Shown in pieces: positions 1 through 10,724 of a stretch of 64,000 nucleotides of DNA. The notes under the pieces are model-generated. The model saw nothing but the letters and a program-made list of their open reading frames with translations, did no database searches and had not been told where the DNA came from. The stretch is from Anarhynchus alexandrinus (lineage: Eukaryota > Chordata > Aves > Charadriiformes > Charadriidae). Location: assembly GCA_008711295.1 (NCBI GenBank), contig VUYV01000293.1, positions 422,657-486,656 of the forward strand. The letters run 5' to 3'. The translations under genes were made by a program, and so were the position numbers. The first letter of the stretch is position 1, and every line of letters starts with the position of its first letter.

Positions 1-2561
1 GGCAGCTTTCCAGCCACTCTTCCCCAAGCCTGTAGCACTGCATGGGGTTGTTGTGATCCCAGTGCAGGAAATAAGAGGAATAATACCTTGATGTTGGAAA
101 TGTATACATTTTTTCCCCATGTCTATCACTTAAACATTAAATTTGTCTGAGTATTTTTTTTAATATAGAAAAAACCAAAGGAAATGGCAGGGTATCTCAC
201 ACCAATGTGAGAACACTTCAAAGCTGTGTTTAGTGAAAATTAAACTGGTTCACACACATCTTTGATTTTGGTTGTGTTTTCACGAAGTGCAACAGGTTTC
301 AAGAAAGTAAGTTTGCCTGCAGTTATAATACAAATCATAAACAATCCCCCAGAAACCAGTGAAGTTTCTTCTGTGTGTCGACAGGATGTGAAAGATGATG
401 CAGACATGTAATTTGCAAATAGATGAATATCCACACTTGTGAAATTCATGAAATTCTTATTAGAATTCTGAGAACCATATGTAGACAAAGTATATATCAA
501 GGGGAGAAAATCATAAAAGACAATATTCTGTTCAGTTAAACACCAAGAGATAAATCACCTCACTGAAGGATAAACATGATTACAGAATCCACAGGCAGTG
601 GGTTTCGCAAACTTTATGGACTAAAACCATTTGACTTCCTGCAATATACTTGTGAAATTTACCTAAACAGTTAGATTTCAAGAGCAAAACAATTTGCAAG
701 AAACTGAAGACTCACATTATTTATTATCCCCAAGCACTTCACTTCATAAAAGTCTCAGAGACTTTCACAAGGAGGTACATTTTTTTTAATACAGATTCTG
801 TTCTTTCAGAGTGAGACAATCTATACTCTTCAACCACAGACATATTACTGAGAACTCAAAACTTTAGGATGGAGGGGAGAAAAGGGAAACCCACAGTAAA
901 TTTTTAAAAACAAGAGAAAGTTCTATGAGATCTTTAAAAGAAAACAAGTAAATATTTTTATATAGTTTTGAAGTATAATTAATAATGATTGAGATACCCT
1001 CAAATTATATTACCTTTGCACAGATTAATGCACTAATCAGCCATGCAATATTGCATCAAATAACCTTTTTTTAAAGAAAGTACCCAGTTTGCTTACACAG
1101 GAGTCTCTTTCCCTTTCTGTGCAAATGGTACAACAATAAAATCATACTTGTGTGGTGTTAGACAGAAATTCAATGGAATTAGGAGGAGATTTGGGGTTTG
1201 TCATGTAGGCAGTAAATCAGAGCTGTTCACAGGAAACGAACATTTGTTTCCCATCCTGATTACATCAGCGGGCTTGCAAGATGGTGGAGGGGGGCAACTG
1301 TTTCTCTGTCTTGCTTTGTCTGCGTGTGAACTGACCTTCACCCCATAAGCAGGGCCTGTTACCTTACGGGATTTTCTGAATAGTGGAGTTTACACAGCTT
1401 AAAGGTCTCTGGTTCTTGATAACCCCCTACCCTTAGGTTTAGGAAGAAACTCCCTTTCCTGCCCCCTACAAAATCCTTGATTTGCTTGCTTGACTTCATA
1501 TTACAACTTTACTAGTCTTTATGTCTTATTAAGTTCTAAGTGTCTGTTTCGACTTGTCTTTTGTTGTCCAACTTGGGGTCCATAGGTTTGACAGACTGAA
1601 GCAGTTCAAGTGAAAGTAAAGTAGAACTGCATCCATTAGGATGAAAAAAGAGAAGTAGGTTTTTAGCTTTTGGAAACAGAGACGTGTGTTGTGCACTCTA
1701 AATCACGAGTGGGAAATGAGACAAACAAAGGCACATAGATTAGCGCTGCAGAGATGGATATTCAGATCCTGTCTTCACTCCTCGTCTATTCAACAAATGT
1801 ATGGGCCCACAAACTGTCGTAGCCACTCATCATAAGCCAAAAACATTTCTGCTATTCTACAACAATACCAGACCTGTAGTTGTGTCTTGGTTATTGGGAT
1901 GATGATGTGCCACGAGAGAGCTGAAGGGCATAACAAAATCATAAATAAAATTGTAAGAGTTGCCCTCAAAGTCATCAAAAGAAAAATTCCCTCCTGAACC
2001 AATGTAGTAATCTGCTTAGCAGTAAGGCTACAGCCTGGAGTGCTAAAAAAGAAAAACGAACAAAAGGAGCACAAGCACATCTCTGCAGACATCAGTCCTT
2101 TGATGTGCAGAGTTAATATCATCACATTGGCTCCAACTTCTTTTGGGTGTGGACTCAGCCCACCACAGTTCCAGCTCCAATTAAGCTAGAAGTTATGGGT
2201 AAAGTAGAAAATTTTACTAAATCTATCCTGTTCCATTCTTCCAAGCGTTCAGACTCCAATGCACACAGTGGAAAAATGAGGCATGGCCTTTACTGCCTTC
2301 CTAAAGTAAATGCAGGAAAATAAATAATGAGTAGCATGAGACCAGAGTAGTCATATCAGAGCAGGTCTGATAATTCTTGCCAACTCCAGTAAACACATTG
2401 TTAGAAGTTTCTGGCAGATCTGTGCAAAAGTACCATGTTTTATGCCATGCTTCTCCATCATGACACTTCACACATTAATATGACAGTTCTCAGTTTCACA
2501 TCCTTAGCAGTACATGAGCTAATCCCCTTTCTGTTATTCTGGAGAAACTCCGTCAGACACT
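1..2561. other. unique AT-rich non-coding sequence
   Basis: No gene, RNA or recognisable transposon was found in this stretch. Reading frames are short and have no family resemblance. The sequence is ordinary AT-rich bird-like DNA with scattered A and T runs. Confidence 0.55.
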
Positions 2562-3078
2562 TCATGGAACCACGGAATTTTCAGAGTTGGAAGGGACCTC
2601 TAGAGATCACCTAGTCCAACTCCCCTGCCAAAGCAGGATTGCCCAGAGCACATTACTCAGGACTGCATCCAGGCGGGTCTTGAAAATCTCCAGAGAAGGG
2701 GACTCCACCACCTCCCTGGGCAGCCTGTGCCACTGCTCTGTCACCCGAACTGTAAAGAAGTTTTTCCGTATATTTGAACGGAACCTCCTATGTTCCAACT
2801 TGTGCCCGTTGCCCCTCGTCCTGTCACCGGGAACCACTGAAAAGAGTCTGGCTCCATCCTCCTTCAACCCACCCTTTAGATACTTGTACGCAATAATAAG
2901 GTCTCCCCTCAGCCTTCTCTTCTCCAGGCTAAAGAGTCCCAGCTCTCTCAGCCTTTCCTCATAAGGGAGATGCTCCAACCCCTCAATCATCTTAGTTGCC
3001 CTTCATTGGACTCTCTTCAGCAGTTCCCTGTCCCTCTTGAACTGGGGAGCCCAGAACTGGACACAGTATTCCACTTCT
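2562..3078 (-). mobile_element. CR1 LINE fragment, 3' part, 5'-truncated
   Basis: This is the 3' part of a chicken-repeat-1 (CR1) non-LTR retrotransposon in reverse orientation. On the plus strand it begins with the complement of the CR1 3' end (a degraded TCATGGAACCACGGAAT tail, then GTTGGAAGGGACCTCTAGAGATCA). It runs back into the reverse transcriptase C-terminal coding region, and homology fades near the GGACACAGTATTCCA block. The tail units are mutated, so the copy is of intermediate age. It resembles the 55.1-kb copy more than the 49.2-kb copy. Confidence 0.95.
2607..2990 (-). pseudogene. CR1 ORF2 C-terminal remnant (127 codons open)
   Basis: This frame encodes the tail of the CR1 ORF2 polyprotein, downstream of the reverse transcriptase catalytic core. 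Visible family blocks, in order, are [38 protein letters not shown], the [14 protein letters not shown] block, and [20 protein letters not shown] near the end. All catalytic residues are missing because the element is 5'-truncated, so the fragment cannot retrotranspose. The first Met is simply the first ATG in the surviving frame and not a real start. The reading continues past the usual stop of the younger subfamily into the 3'UTR frame. The frame is uninterrupted, but selection is unlikely; short open stretches are common in moderately young CR1 copies. Confidence 0.9.
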
Positions 3079-6000
3079 GACTCTATTACTGAAAGTTTTA
3101 CACTGAGTGACCCTTTCAACTTTGTTTCAAGTGAAAATGAGAAGGAGGGTACCTGTTATAGGGACTGAATATTGCCTATGGAAAAAAGCATAGGGAGAGG
3201 TGCAGTGCATCTATTTAGAGCCAAATGCTGGTACGCAAAGACTTTGAGGTCTTCTTGTTGCATAGCTGCTGAGGATCAAGCTCCAGCAGTTAATTTTAAT
3301 GTGACAAAGAGTGGCATTAGGAATAATTTCAATTTATGTCCTTATTAATGAACAGGAAGAGAGGATAACACCTTATTAACTACGAGCCCTGAGTGAAGGG
3401 GACCTATGAAGGCGGTCTACAGAGTGATGTTAAACAAAATAGAAAGTAACATGAGTAACATATGTTCCTAAAATCTGCAGACAATCACAGTGAATTCTGA
3501 CTGTGACTATATTACCTATTCACTCTGCTAATTAGAGAAGGAAAAAGAAGCAACCAGCAGCTTATAAGCATAACTGAATGAAGTGTAAACAAGAAAATGT
3601 CACTGTTCAAGTAAACCACAAGATCATTTCTTTCCATGAGAGAAGATATATGCTTGTAATGTAACTTTGGAGACATCATACCAACAGACCTCTCACACCT
3701 TGATTTAGCTTCTTCATTTCTGGAACATAAGGGGCTCTGAAAACATTTTACTAGGTCTGCTAGTAAGACAGAGTCAGTCTTGTGCCCTCAGTTACAATGT
3801 CCGTACTACACCACCGAGAACATCCGAAGGAGAGCTGGACTGGCCAGTGTAGTGGGCAGTACCAGACTGGAAAACAGACTGCCAGCTTGACCAGATGTTT
3901 TCAGTTTTCTTTCCCAGTAGCCTGCTAATGACAAGGAATAAGCATGTCCCTTCTAACAGCGAGTAGCTGTATTTAACTTCTCCCTCTTTCGTCTTGCCTT
4001 GGAACATCTGAGTTCACATTTGTCATTCCTGTTACCTACGGTGCTGTAAGACGCTGTAGGTCTATTTTTTCCCCTTGAAATCTGTTTCTTGATTGTCCTG
4101 AATGAATCTTTTCCATTTTTAAGATACAACCAGCCTAAGTTTTTATTTGGGAGTTAATTCGTTTCTTTTTCCTCTTTATTCTCCTCTTCCTTTGAGTCTA
4201 AAGGTGCTCTGAATTGTACATTTACACTACTTGGAATATGTTAGATTGAGGATTTATGTTTTCTTAGGTCGAACCTGATTACATTTTAGGAAGTTTTGAT
4301 CTGAGCATCCTCCAGCATTTTACCACCCAGACTTATTCTGGAGTGAAGATGAAACCCTAGACAAAGAGCAGTCAGTGCCAAAAGTTATTCCACATTGGAA
4401 AGTTATTCTAAAAAGCTTTTGGATTTGGATTAGTTGCCTTGTACAAGGTGAGAGCAACTTTAAGAACATTTTGAGACTCTTGATCCCTGTTGGCTGTGTT
4501 GTTGGGGTAGAGGTTCTCTTTCCTTCAACAAAGGCGCATTGAATGCCTTAGGTGGTACACACATTGCATAGTATTGCAAAATCACTGTGTGATAACCTTT
4601 GCTAGCAACTCTGCTGAAACCTGAGAGCACCAGATCTCCCAGTTCGCTGAAATGAACAGAGCTTTTAGGCATTTTCCCTTTGACCTTGCGTCTCCAGACG
4701 GAATTTTACTTCGTAGGAAACCTAAGCCCTAAGGTTTTGTTAGTCCGCTACTTCACTTTTATTATCCCTTAGCGATTCTCAGTAAAAAAGCATGATGGGA
4801 GGAGAAGGGAGGGGATGCCCAAGTAGCTGGAGACTGTTCTGGTAATATCTGAGGGGAGTAAATGTACTTTGTGGAAAGTATACCATGATAACTACCAGAG
4901 AGTGTGGAAAATATTCTGTGTCCTTTCTGTCTACTGATTTCAGCCAGACTGTTTTCACAGATTTTCAGCCTTCACTCATGTACTTAAAACTTTCAGACAT
5001 ATCAATCAATAATTAGGATTGATCACATAATGGATTTTTTTTTTCTTCCCTGCTGCTGCTTTGTTGTAAAACTTCACAGGTGCAAGAACCAACAATAATC
5101 AGCAAAACTGTGGGTGAATGGTTCAGTATGGAGCTACAGTCTTTAAAAAAGAAGAATCTAAGAAGCACCTTTAATTGATGCATTGCTGAAATTGCCAAAC
5201 ATCCCAGATGAAAGAACTTTCTTCTTCTACATTACAGTTTCAAAGCAAAATATACTCAAAAACTTTAACTATTTAATTTCATTTCCAATGGTAGCAAAAT
5301 AACAATGCAATAAAATTTGTGTTTAGTTTGCACAGCACACTGCCTTTTTATGAATAGAGTAGTTACAAAATTGGTCTAAATAAATCCTTATAATTGTAAT
5401 GGTAGGTGCGTTTATGCATGTTTAAATTTTCTTAATTGACAAAAATTTGATCATTTGAAAATAAAGAAACATAAAGAACATAAAGCTTGTGTAGAATTAG
5501 TCCTAACACGTTTAGTAAGCCTCAAAACCAGATGCCTGAACATTTTTGTAGTTCTCCTTTCACTACTGTATTTTAACATTACAGTTTTATAACCTTTGAG
5601 TTTCCTCTTATGCCTGTCTTTAGATTACTCACCCGACTGCTGCTTGCTATTCATGAAATGTTCCCATTTTGCTTCTGAATAAAACAAACACTGGATATAG
5701 TGAGAAAGTAATCATTTCAGATTTCATTTATTAACACAAACCATATTTTAAAAGATTCTTGAAAGCAATCTGACTGATAGACTATTAACCTTGGAAACTC
5801 TCAGATTTTGACAGTATACAGCACATCAAATTAAAAAAGGTGACCTGTAAAGATAAACAAATTGCGCTGCCTTCCTACTTCTGGTTTGTCTCTCACATGT
5901 AAACAAGTTCTGAAATGTTTTTTGACTTTTTTTTCCTGCTTGTTTATGACCTTTAAAATGCTATGAATATCAATGTGGGGTTTGGCCCTGCAGTATGACT

Positions 6001-6497
6001 TTTTTGAGGTACGAAAGAACCAGAATGTGAGATGTCTCAGCTCATCTAACGTGTGAATCTTTCAACAAAAAGTGTTTTTGCCAATATGTTCACCAGACTG
6101 GCTAGAGAAGTTAAAGGAGCCCCACACAAAAGGGTTTGGGGACTTTATGCTTTTAATACAGCAGTGGTGTTTTCACCGCAATAATTTTCTCTTCATGACA
6201 CTATGGACAGTAAAAGGAATTTCCAGTTAAGAAACAGATGAGAAATAAGCCTTGAGAAAGCATATACAAAATGCCTTTCACCCTCCACTCACCCAGTGAA
6301 TTTATCTGATCTTTTAGGTAAACTTTCAGCTTTTTCATCTGTTAATATTAAGTAAACTGTATGCTGTAGTCTGCTTGGACAGAAGGAAATGGGGGTAAGA
6401 GGAAAAGTTTCTCTCAAAAATGACTAAAATTATGATTCCCACCCTAATAACCGGACAGTCATAAAAAAAAATGAGTTAGTGTATGAACAGATCACCT
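3079..6497. other. unique non-coding sequence
   Basis: No gene or repeat was recognised. Reading frames of 60-70 codons occur on the minus strand near 3.8-4.0 and 4.5-4.7 kb. They have no motifs and look like chance. Confidence 0.5.
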
Positions 6498-6560
6498 TTC
6501 TATATTGATCTATTGATCTATATTGATCTACTGATCTATGTTGATCTATATTGATCTATA
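6498..6560. repeat. TCTATATTGATC-type minisatellite
   Basis: A short tandem array of a 10-12 base unit read as TATATTGATC or TCTACTGATC. About six imperfect copies differ in unit length and single bases. It lies in unique AT-rich DNA. Confidence 0.85.
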
Positions 6561-6582
6561 AATCTAATATATTTTGATTATT

Positions 6583-6636
6583 AAAAGCTACGTCTATGTC
6601 ACTGGCATAAAAAAAGCTAAGCTATGTCACTGGCAG
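6583..6636. repeat. local tandem duplication (about 26 bp, two copies)
   Basis: Two near copies share AAAAGCTA followed by CTATGTCACTGGCA. They start at about 6583 and 6611, directly after the TCTATATTGATC array. The second copy has lost a few bases. Confidence 0.75.
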
Positions 6637-9600
6637 ATGGATAAATAAGCTCCTTCTACCACTCAGATGTTTTTAAACGTATTTTATACAACTAGCTTAC
6701 TATAACAGAATATTAACATTTGGGAGAGAAGCTTTCTACATGTTTGGTTATAAAAGATAAATCCTCCCAGTTCATTAAGCATTTTAAAGAGATGTTGAAA
6801 CCTCACATCGGTCTTCCTGCAGAGGAAGATAATTTTTATATTTTAGGATTGAAAAATGAATAGTAATGTGCATTGCTTCTGATTTTTTAATGGTGATTTA
6901 TTGGCTCTCTTAATTACTGTTTTTGGGCAGATTTCTCCGACATATTGTGGAGAAGGAAAAGCTGTACTTCCACATTTAAGAGAAGAAAGGGTTCCATGTT
7001 TTTTTAGCTTGAAACGCAATTCCATTAGATATTAGAGACTTGAATTGTGTATTAATTTGACCTATAAGATATAGCCAGCAATATGTAAATATTCAATGTT
7101 GTGAACATTAGATTGCAAATTGAAAACAGTGTGCACAAGTTCATTCAGAAAAATATCAAAATGCTGTACGTATTCTTGCAGCTCTTGTCTGCGTTTTCTG
7201 TACAACTGGATTCTGGGATCCTGCAGAAAGCAGGGAAACCTCAGGAGTCAGCATGATGATTGAACAAGCCTTGTTCCCCACCAGACCTGGGGCACATTCT
7301 GCTTCCCGGTCTCAGAGGGAAGGGGGACGGTCGTTTCTCCCAGGTAAGAGAGGCACATCTACGTTAAGTTCAGGCTGAGGCTCTCCAAGTGGGAACACAG
7401 GAGACACAGAGGAGTCCCATTTAGTCCCTACTAAGTTAAAACGAAGCAAAGATCTTAATTGCAGAGCAAACCACTAGGGAAGGAGAAGTCGGAGTCTGTG
7501 TGAATGGAGAGAAGCAATAAGGAGAAATGAAAAGCTGAAGCCTCAGGGAAAGGTCTTGTTTATTTTTGTGCCACCTGCCTGAACCAACCAAGCGTTACAT
7601 GCCTGCACTGATAATTGTTGGAGTAGCACCACATATCTATTGGGTTTGTGACTGAAGGTCACGATTACTAATTCCAACCTATTTCTGTGCTCTGCTGCTC
7701 ACAAAGACTCCGGTGTAGGCCGACACATGCACAGACACCCAATTGTGCAGCAGATACTGCCTGTTAAATCACAATTTTGATGCCGTTCCTCCGTGTGAAT
7801 TAACAAACGTCAGATTTTTGCAGTAAACCCCCTTTCAAACATTTCCATGAATTACTCTATATAATTCAGCGCAGATCTCTTCAGAACTCTATCTGAAACA
7901 AAAACTAGTTTCAATTAGCTTTATTCGTGTTGTAACAGAGCCAGGGGTTTGAAGCAATTGAATGGACTAAAAAGGGGGGCTCTTTCATTTACAATAGGTG
8001 CTATAAGGTACTCTGGACATGCCTCGGGCTTCCTTTGTGGCTTTGTGATCATGAAGTGACCACGAGTGGCTGTTACACTCGAGAGCAAGCTGGGGAACTG
8101 CCGCGACAGCTGTACGTTTCCAGGGAAATTCTTTGTGGGTGGGCAGATCAAATGCTTCACAGCTGAAGCTCAACACCTGTGAATCTTGGCTATTTGGATC
8201 AATGTCAACTTAAAGGGAGGAGGGGGAAAATGCCTCTTGACATAGCCATCAGAAGTGCTGCTCAGAAAATACATTCCTGTGAAAGTGTCCTGTGATGGGG
8301 GTTTATTTTGGAGTGGAGTTGTGGAGTTCTCAGGTATGCTCATGGGAAGATCAAGAAACAGAAACAGCTAAAAGAATTATCTAGATGTATTAGGACCATC
8401 TTGTAGGATGAGTGATGATATACTCAGATCTACTAAGGTTATCACTGCTGGCCTTTTAAAAATAGTATTGCTTGTAAAACTTTTTTCTGCTTCACTGAAA
8501 AAAAAAGGTGTAGGTGTTTGGGGTTTTTTTTTTAAATAATTAAAGTTCAGTGAAATAATAGACAAAAGGGGTCAGTTTGATTGAATCCAGTTCCATTTTG
8601 CTGATTCAGTGTCTTGTTCGGCGCAGAAATGATAGTAAATGAAATTTATTTTCAGAGAAGCAGAATCCCTGGAACTCTATCCTTTCCATAATGACCTGAT
8701 CTTTTCAGGATTTGACTGCACACAGGACAGCAAAAATGAGGAAAAAAAAAACAAAAACCCACAAGTGTCTGAAATATTATGTTCTCTTCTGTTAAATAAT
8801 GATTAAATAGCAGTGTCTTACATGTACACAATGTGACTGATGTATTTAGGCCAATAGGGATCCAAAATGTTCTGATACTATTTTTGAGAGGGGTGACACT
8901 ACTGTGATGTATGGCTTCACTGTCTGAGCATCTTCTTAGAGCAATGTACTCTAAATGTTGTCAGCAAAGAGGAATACCTCAGGCATGCCAAGGATTTCAA
9001 TTTGTTCTTATTATTGCTCTTTGTGTCGTGGAAGATTATGTGCTAGAAAAGTACCTGTTATCTTTATTTCAGTGATCCTAGACGATCAGGATTAATCTTG
9101 TTGATTCTGTAGGGTAACACGACATTTAGTACAGGTTACTGTGGTGCAATTATTAATGTTCGTTATTATTAAGAAGAATAAAGCTAAACAACCTGATAGC
9201 AAAGCAGTAATAAATAGAAACAGTTGACATCATAAGTGTGATTGAAATTTGAGGTTTCATCCTTAGAAAATGAAATGCTTTAAAGAAACCAAAATGTTAC
9301 CTGCAAAAGTGCAAATGCTTTCAATAACTAATAAATGTCTAGTTTAATTTAAAAGAAAAGAAAAGGCCAAATTATCAGTTTGCTTTTTTTTTTTTTGGTG
9401 TAAAGACAAGGAAAATTTCATGACTTGTTCCAAAAGATCACAGACATTCTCAGCCTGTAATCTCCCCCCTGCCCCAGCCTTCTTTAATTTTGGGTTGGTT
9501 TTTTGTTTTTTTTTAATGATATTTTGGGAGGGCTATATTTCTGAAGAAAGCTTTATTCAGGAAAACCTTTCAGAAATTCAAGATGAAAATCTGGAAAAGG

Positions 9601-9689
9601 GAGACATGGTATATCTGGGTCGAGACTGCTCTTTTGAGGTTGGTTTGTTTTTTTTTTTTTCCTCCTCCTCTAACTTTTGGGGAGAACAT
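6637..9689. other. unique non-coding sequence, possible conserved elements
   Basis: No gene or transposon was recognised. The part from about 7500 to 8200 has a mixed composition with some CpG and TAATTA/ATTAG-like words. That would suit a conserved regulatory element, but this is only an impression and cannot be shown from one sequence. Confidence 0.4.
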
Positions 9690-10210
9690 TTTTTCAGGAG
9701 AGGAGCGAGTGCGTTCTGGTTTTTGTTGTGATCCAGGCAGGGACAGGCGGCGGGACGCTGGTTCCCACACCTCCGCTGAACGTACAAGCAGTCTTGAACC
9801 AGATCTGCCTCTTCCTGTCTTTTAAAACATTATATCCCCACACAACCTTAACATTTAGCCTGCTGGAAAGAGGGAAATGTTTTGAAATATCAGTGATACA
9901 GAACAGGGAAAACATATTTCCTGCTCACCTCTGGCTCTAAACCCACTTGCGGTTGTAGGGTCGGAATGACGGTGCTCTTCCTTTCCACCCTCACAGCCAT
10001 CAGCTATTATAAGTGCTCCTCTGCGCTGAGTTTTATGGGTGTTAAAGATCTCCATGTTCCTTTCACTTCATCTGGAGTTATGAGCGCTCAGTGCCTTTCC
10101 AAACATTGGAGCCGAAATGAAAAATTCCACTCCACTTTACTGCCTCGCAGTACTCAGTGCCAATACAAAGGTTGGTAAAATACCAGGGTGTGCGCGAGAA
10201 GTCAGTTTGA
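9690..10210. other. CpG-enriched patch in AT-rich surroundings
   Basis: CpG dinucleotides are frequent here (for example GGCGGCGGGACGCTGG near 9745, GTCGGAATGACGGTG near 9960 and GTGCGCGAGAAG near 10190), while the flanks have few. Short overlapping frames on both strands have no family signature. The patch could be a small unmethylated regulatory region or a decayed insert. Confidence 0.5.
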
Positions 10211-10372
10211 AACGTTATGAAGGTTCCCAAAACGAAACAGATTTTCTTTTAACACTGGAATATATGGGTTGGATGCTTCTAGACATAGGAACTTAATTGA
10301 TATGGCTATAATTAAAGGCTAAATTCCAAGCCACCGGAGCTCTCGTTTGTCATTAAAGCAACGTGTTTGTGA

Positions 10373-10420
10373 CTTTTTAAACATTTTTTTAAAGTTTTTA
10401 AACATTTTTTAAGTTTTGTC
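10373..10420. repeat. local duplication of TTTTTAAACATTTTTTTAA
   Basis: Two adjacent copies of TTTTTAAACATTTTTTTAA(A)GTTT lie side by side, a replication-slippage type duplication in T-rich sequence. It immediately follows, on the minus strand, the stop codon of the reading frame at 10437-10712. Confidence 0.7.
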
Positions 10421-10436
10421 TGCGCTTGAGGTTTTT

Positions 10437-10712
10437 CTAAGTGTTAAAGTTTGAAAATCTCAGAAGTTTCCTGCGTCTGTGCCTGAGCAAACCTGAGCCA
10501 TACATATAGAAAGCTGTTAAATTCAAGCGGTTGTAAATGTCATTTAGCAAGGCATGGTTCTTCGCAGCCTTAGCAATATAAATGTTGTTGTACGCCGAGG
10601 AACAAATCTGAGCAAGGGTCTGCTCAACAAAACGAGGTTGAGCAGGGATAGTATTTTCAAGCACTGGTGCCTGAGGGTCTATCTCATTTATAGCTAATCT
10701 AAACCTTGACAT
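10437..10712 (-). CDS. unidentified 91-codon reading frame (speculative)
   Basis: I do not recognise this product. The frame opens with ATG at 10712-10710 and ends with TAG at 10439-10437. It could open four codons earlier at a TTG (10724), with an in-frame TAA two codons before that. The predicted peptide has an ordinary protein-like composition: a stretch AQICSSAYNNIYIAKAAKNH in the middle, DIYNRLNLTAFYMYGSG after it, and a basic LLRHRRRK segment near the C-terminus. No signal peptide or membrane helix is evident. Codons favour purines at position 1 and several carry CpG. On the coding strand a TATAAAA lies about 14 bases before the ATG, inside a small inverted repeat (GCAAGT/ACTTGC). No convincing splice sites flank it, and frames on either side are closed. 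Many frames of this length occur here by chance, so it may be spurious. Alternatives are a single exon, a decayed retrocopy or a viral relic. Confidence 0.25.
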   Translation of the reverse strand: MSRFRLAINEIDPQAPVLENTIPAQPRFVEQTLAQICSSAYNNIYIAKAAKNHALLNDIYNRLNLTAFYMYGSGLLRHRRRKLLRFSNFNT

Positions 10713-10724
10713 AGTGAAAGGCAA

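Noticed and set aside
2587..2964. 125-codon forward frame
   Set aside because: Antisense shadow of the CR1 fragment at 2562-3078.
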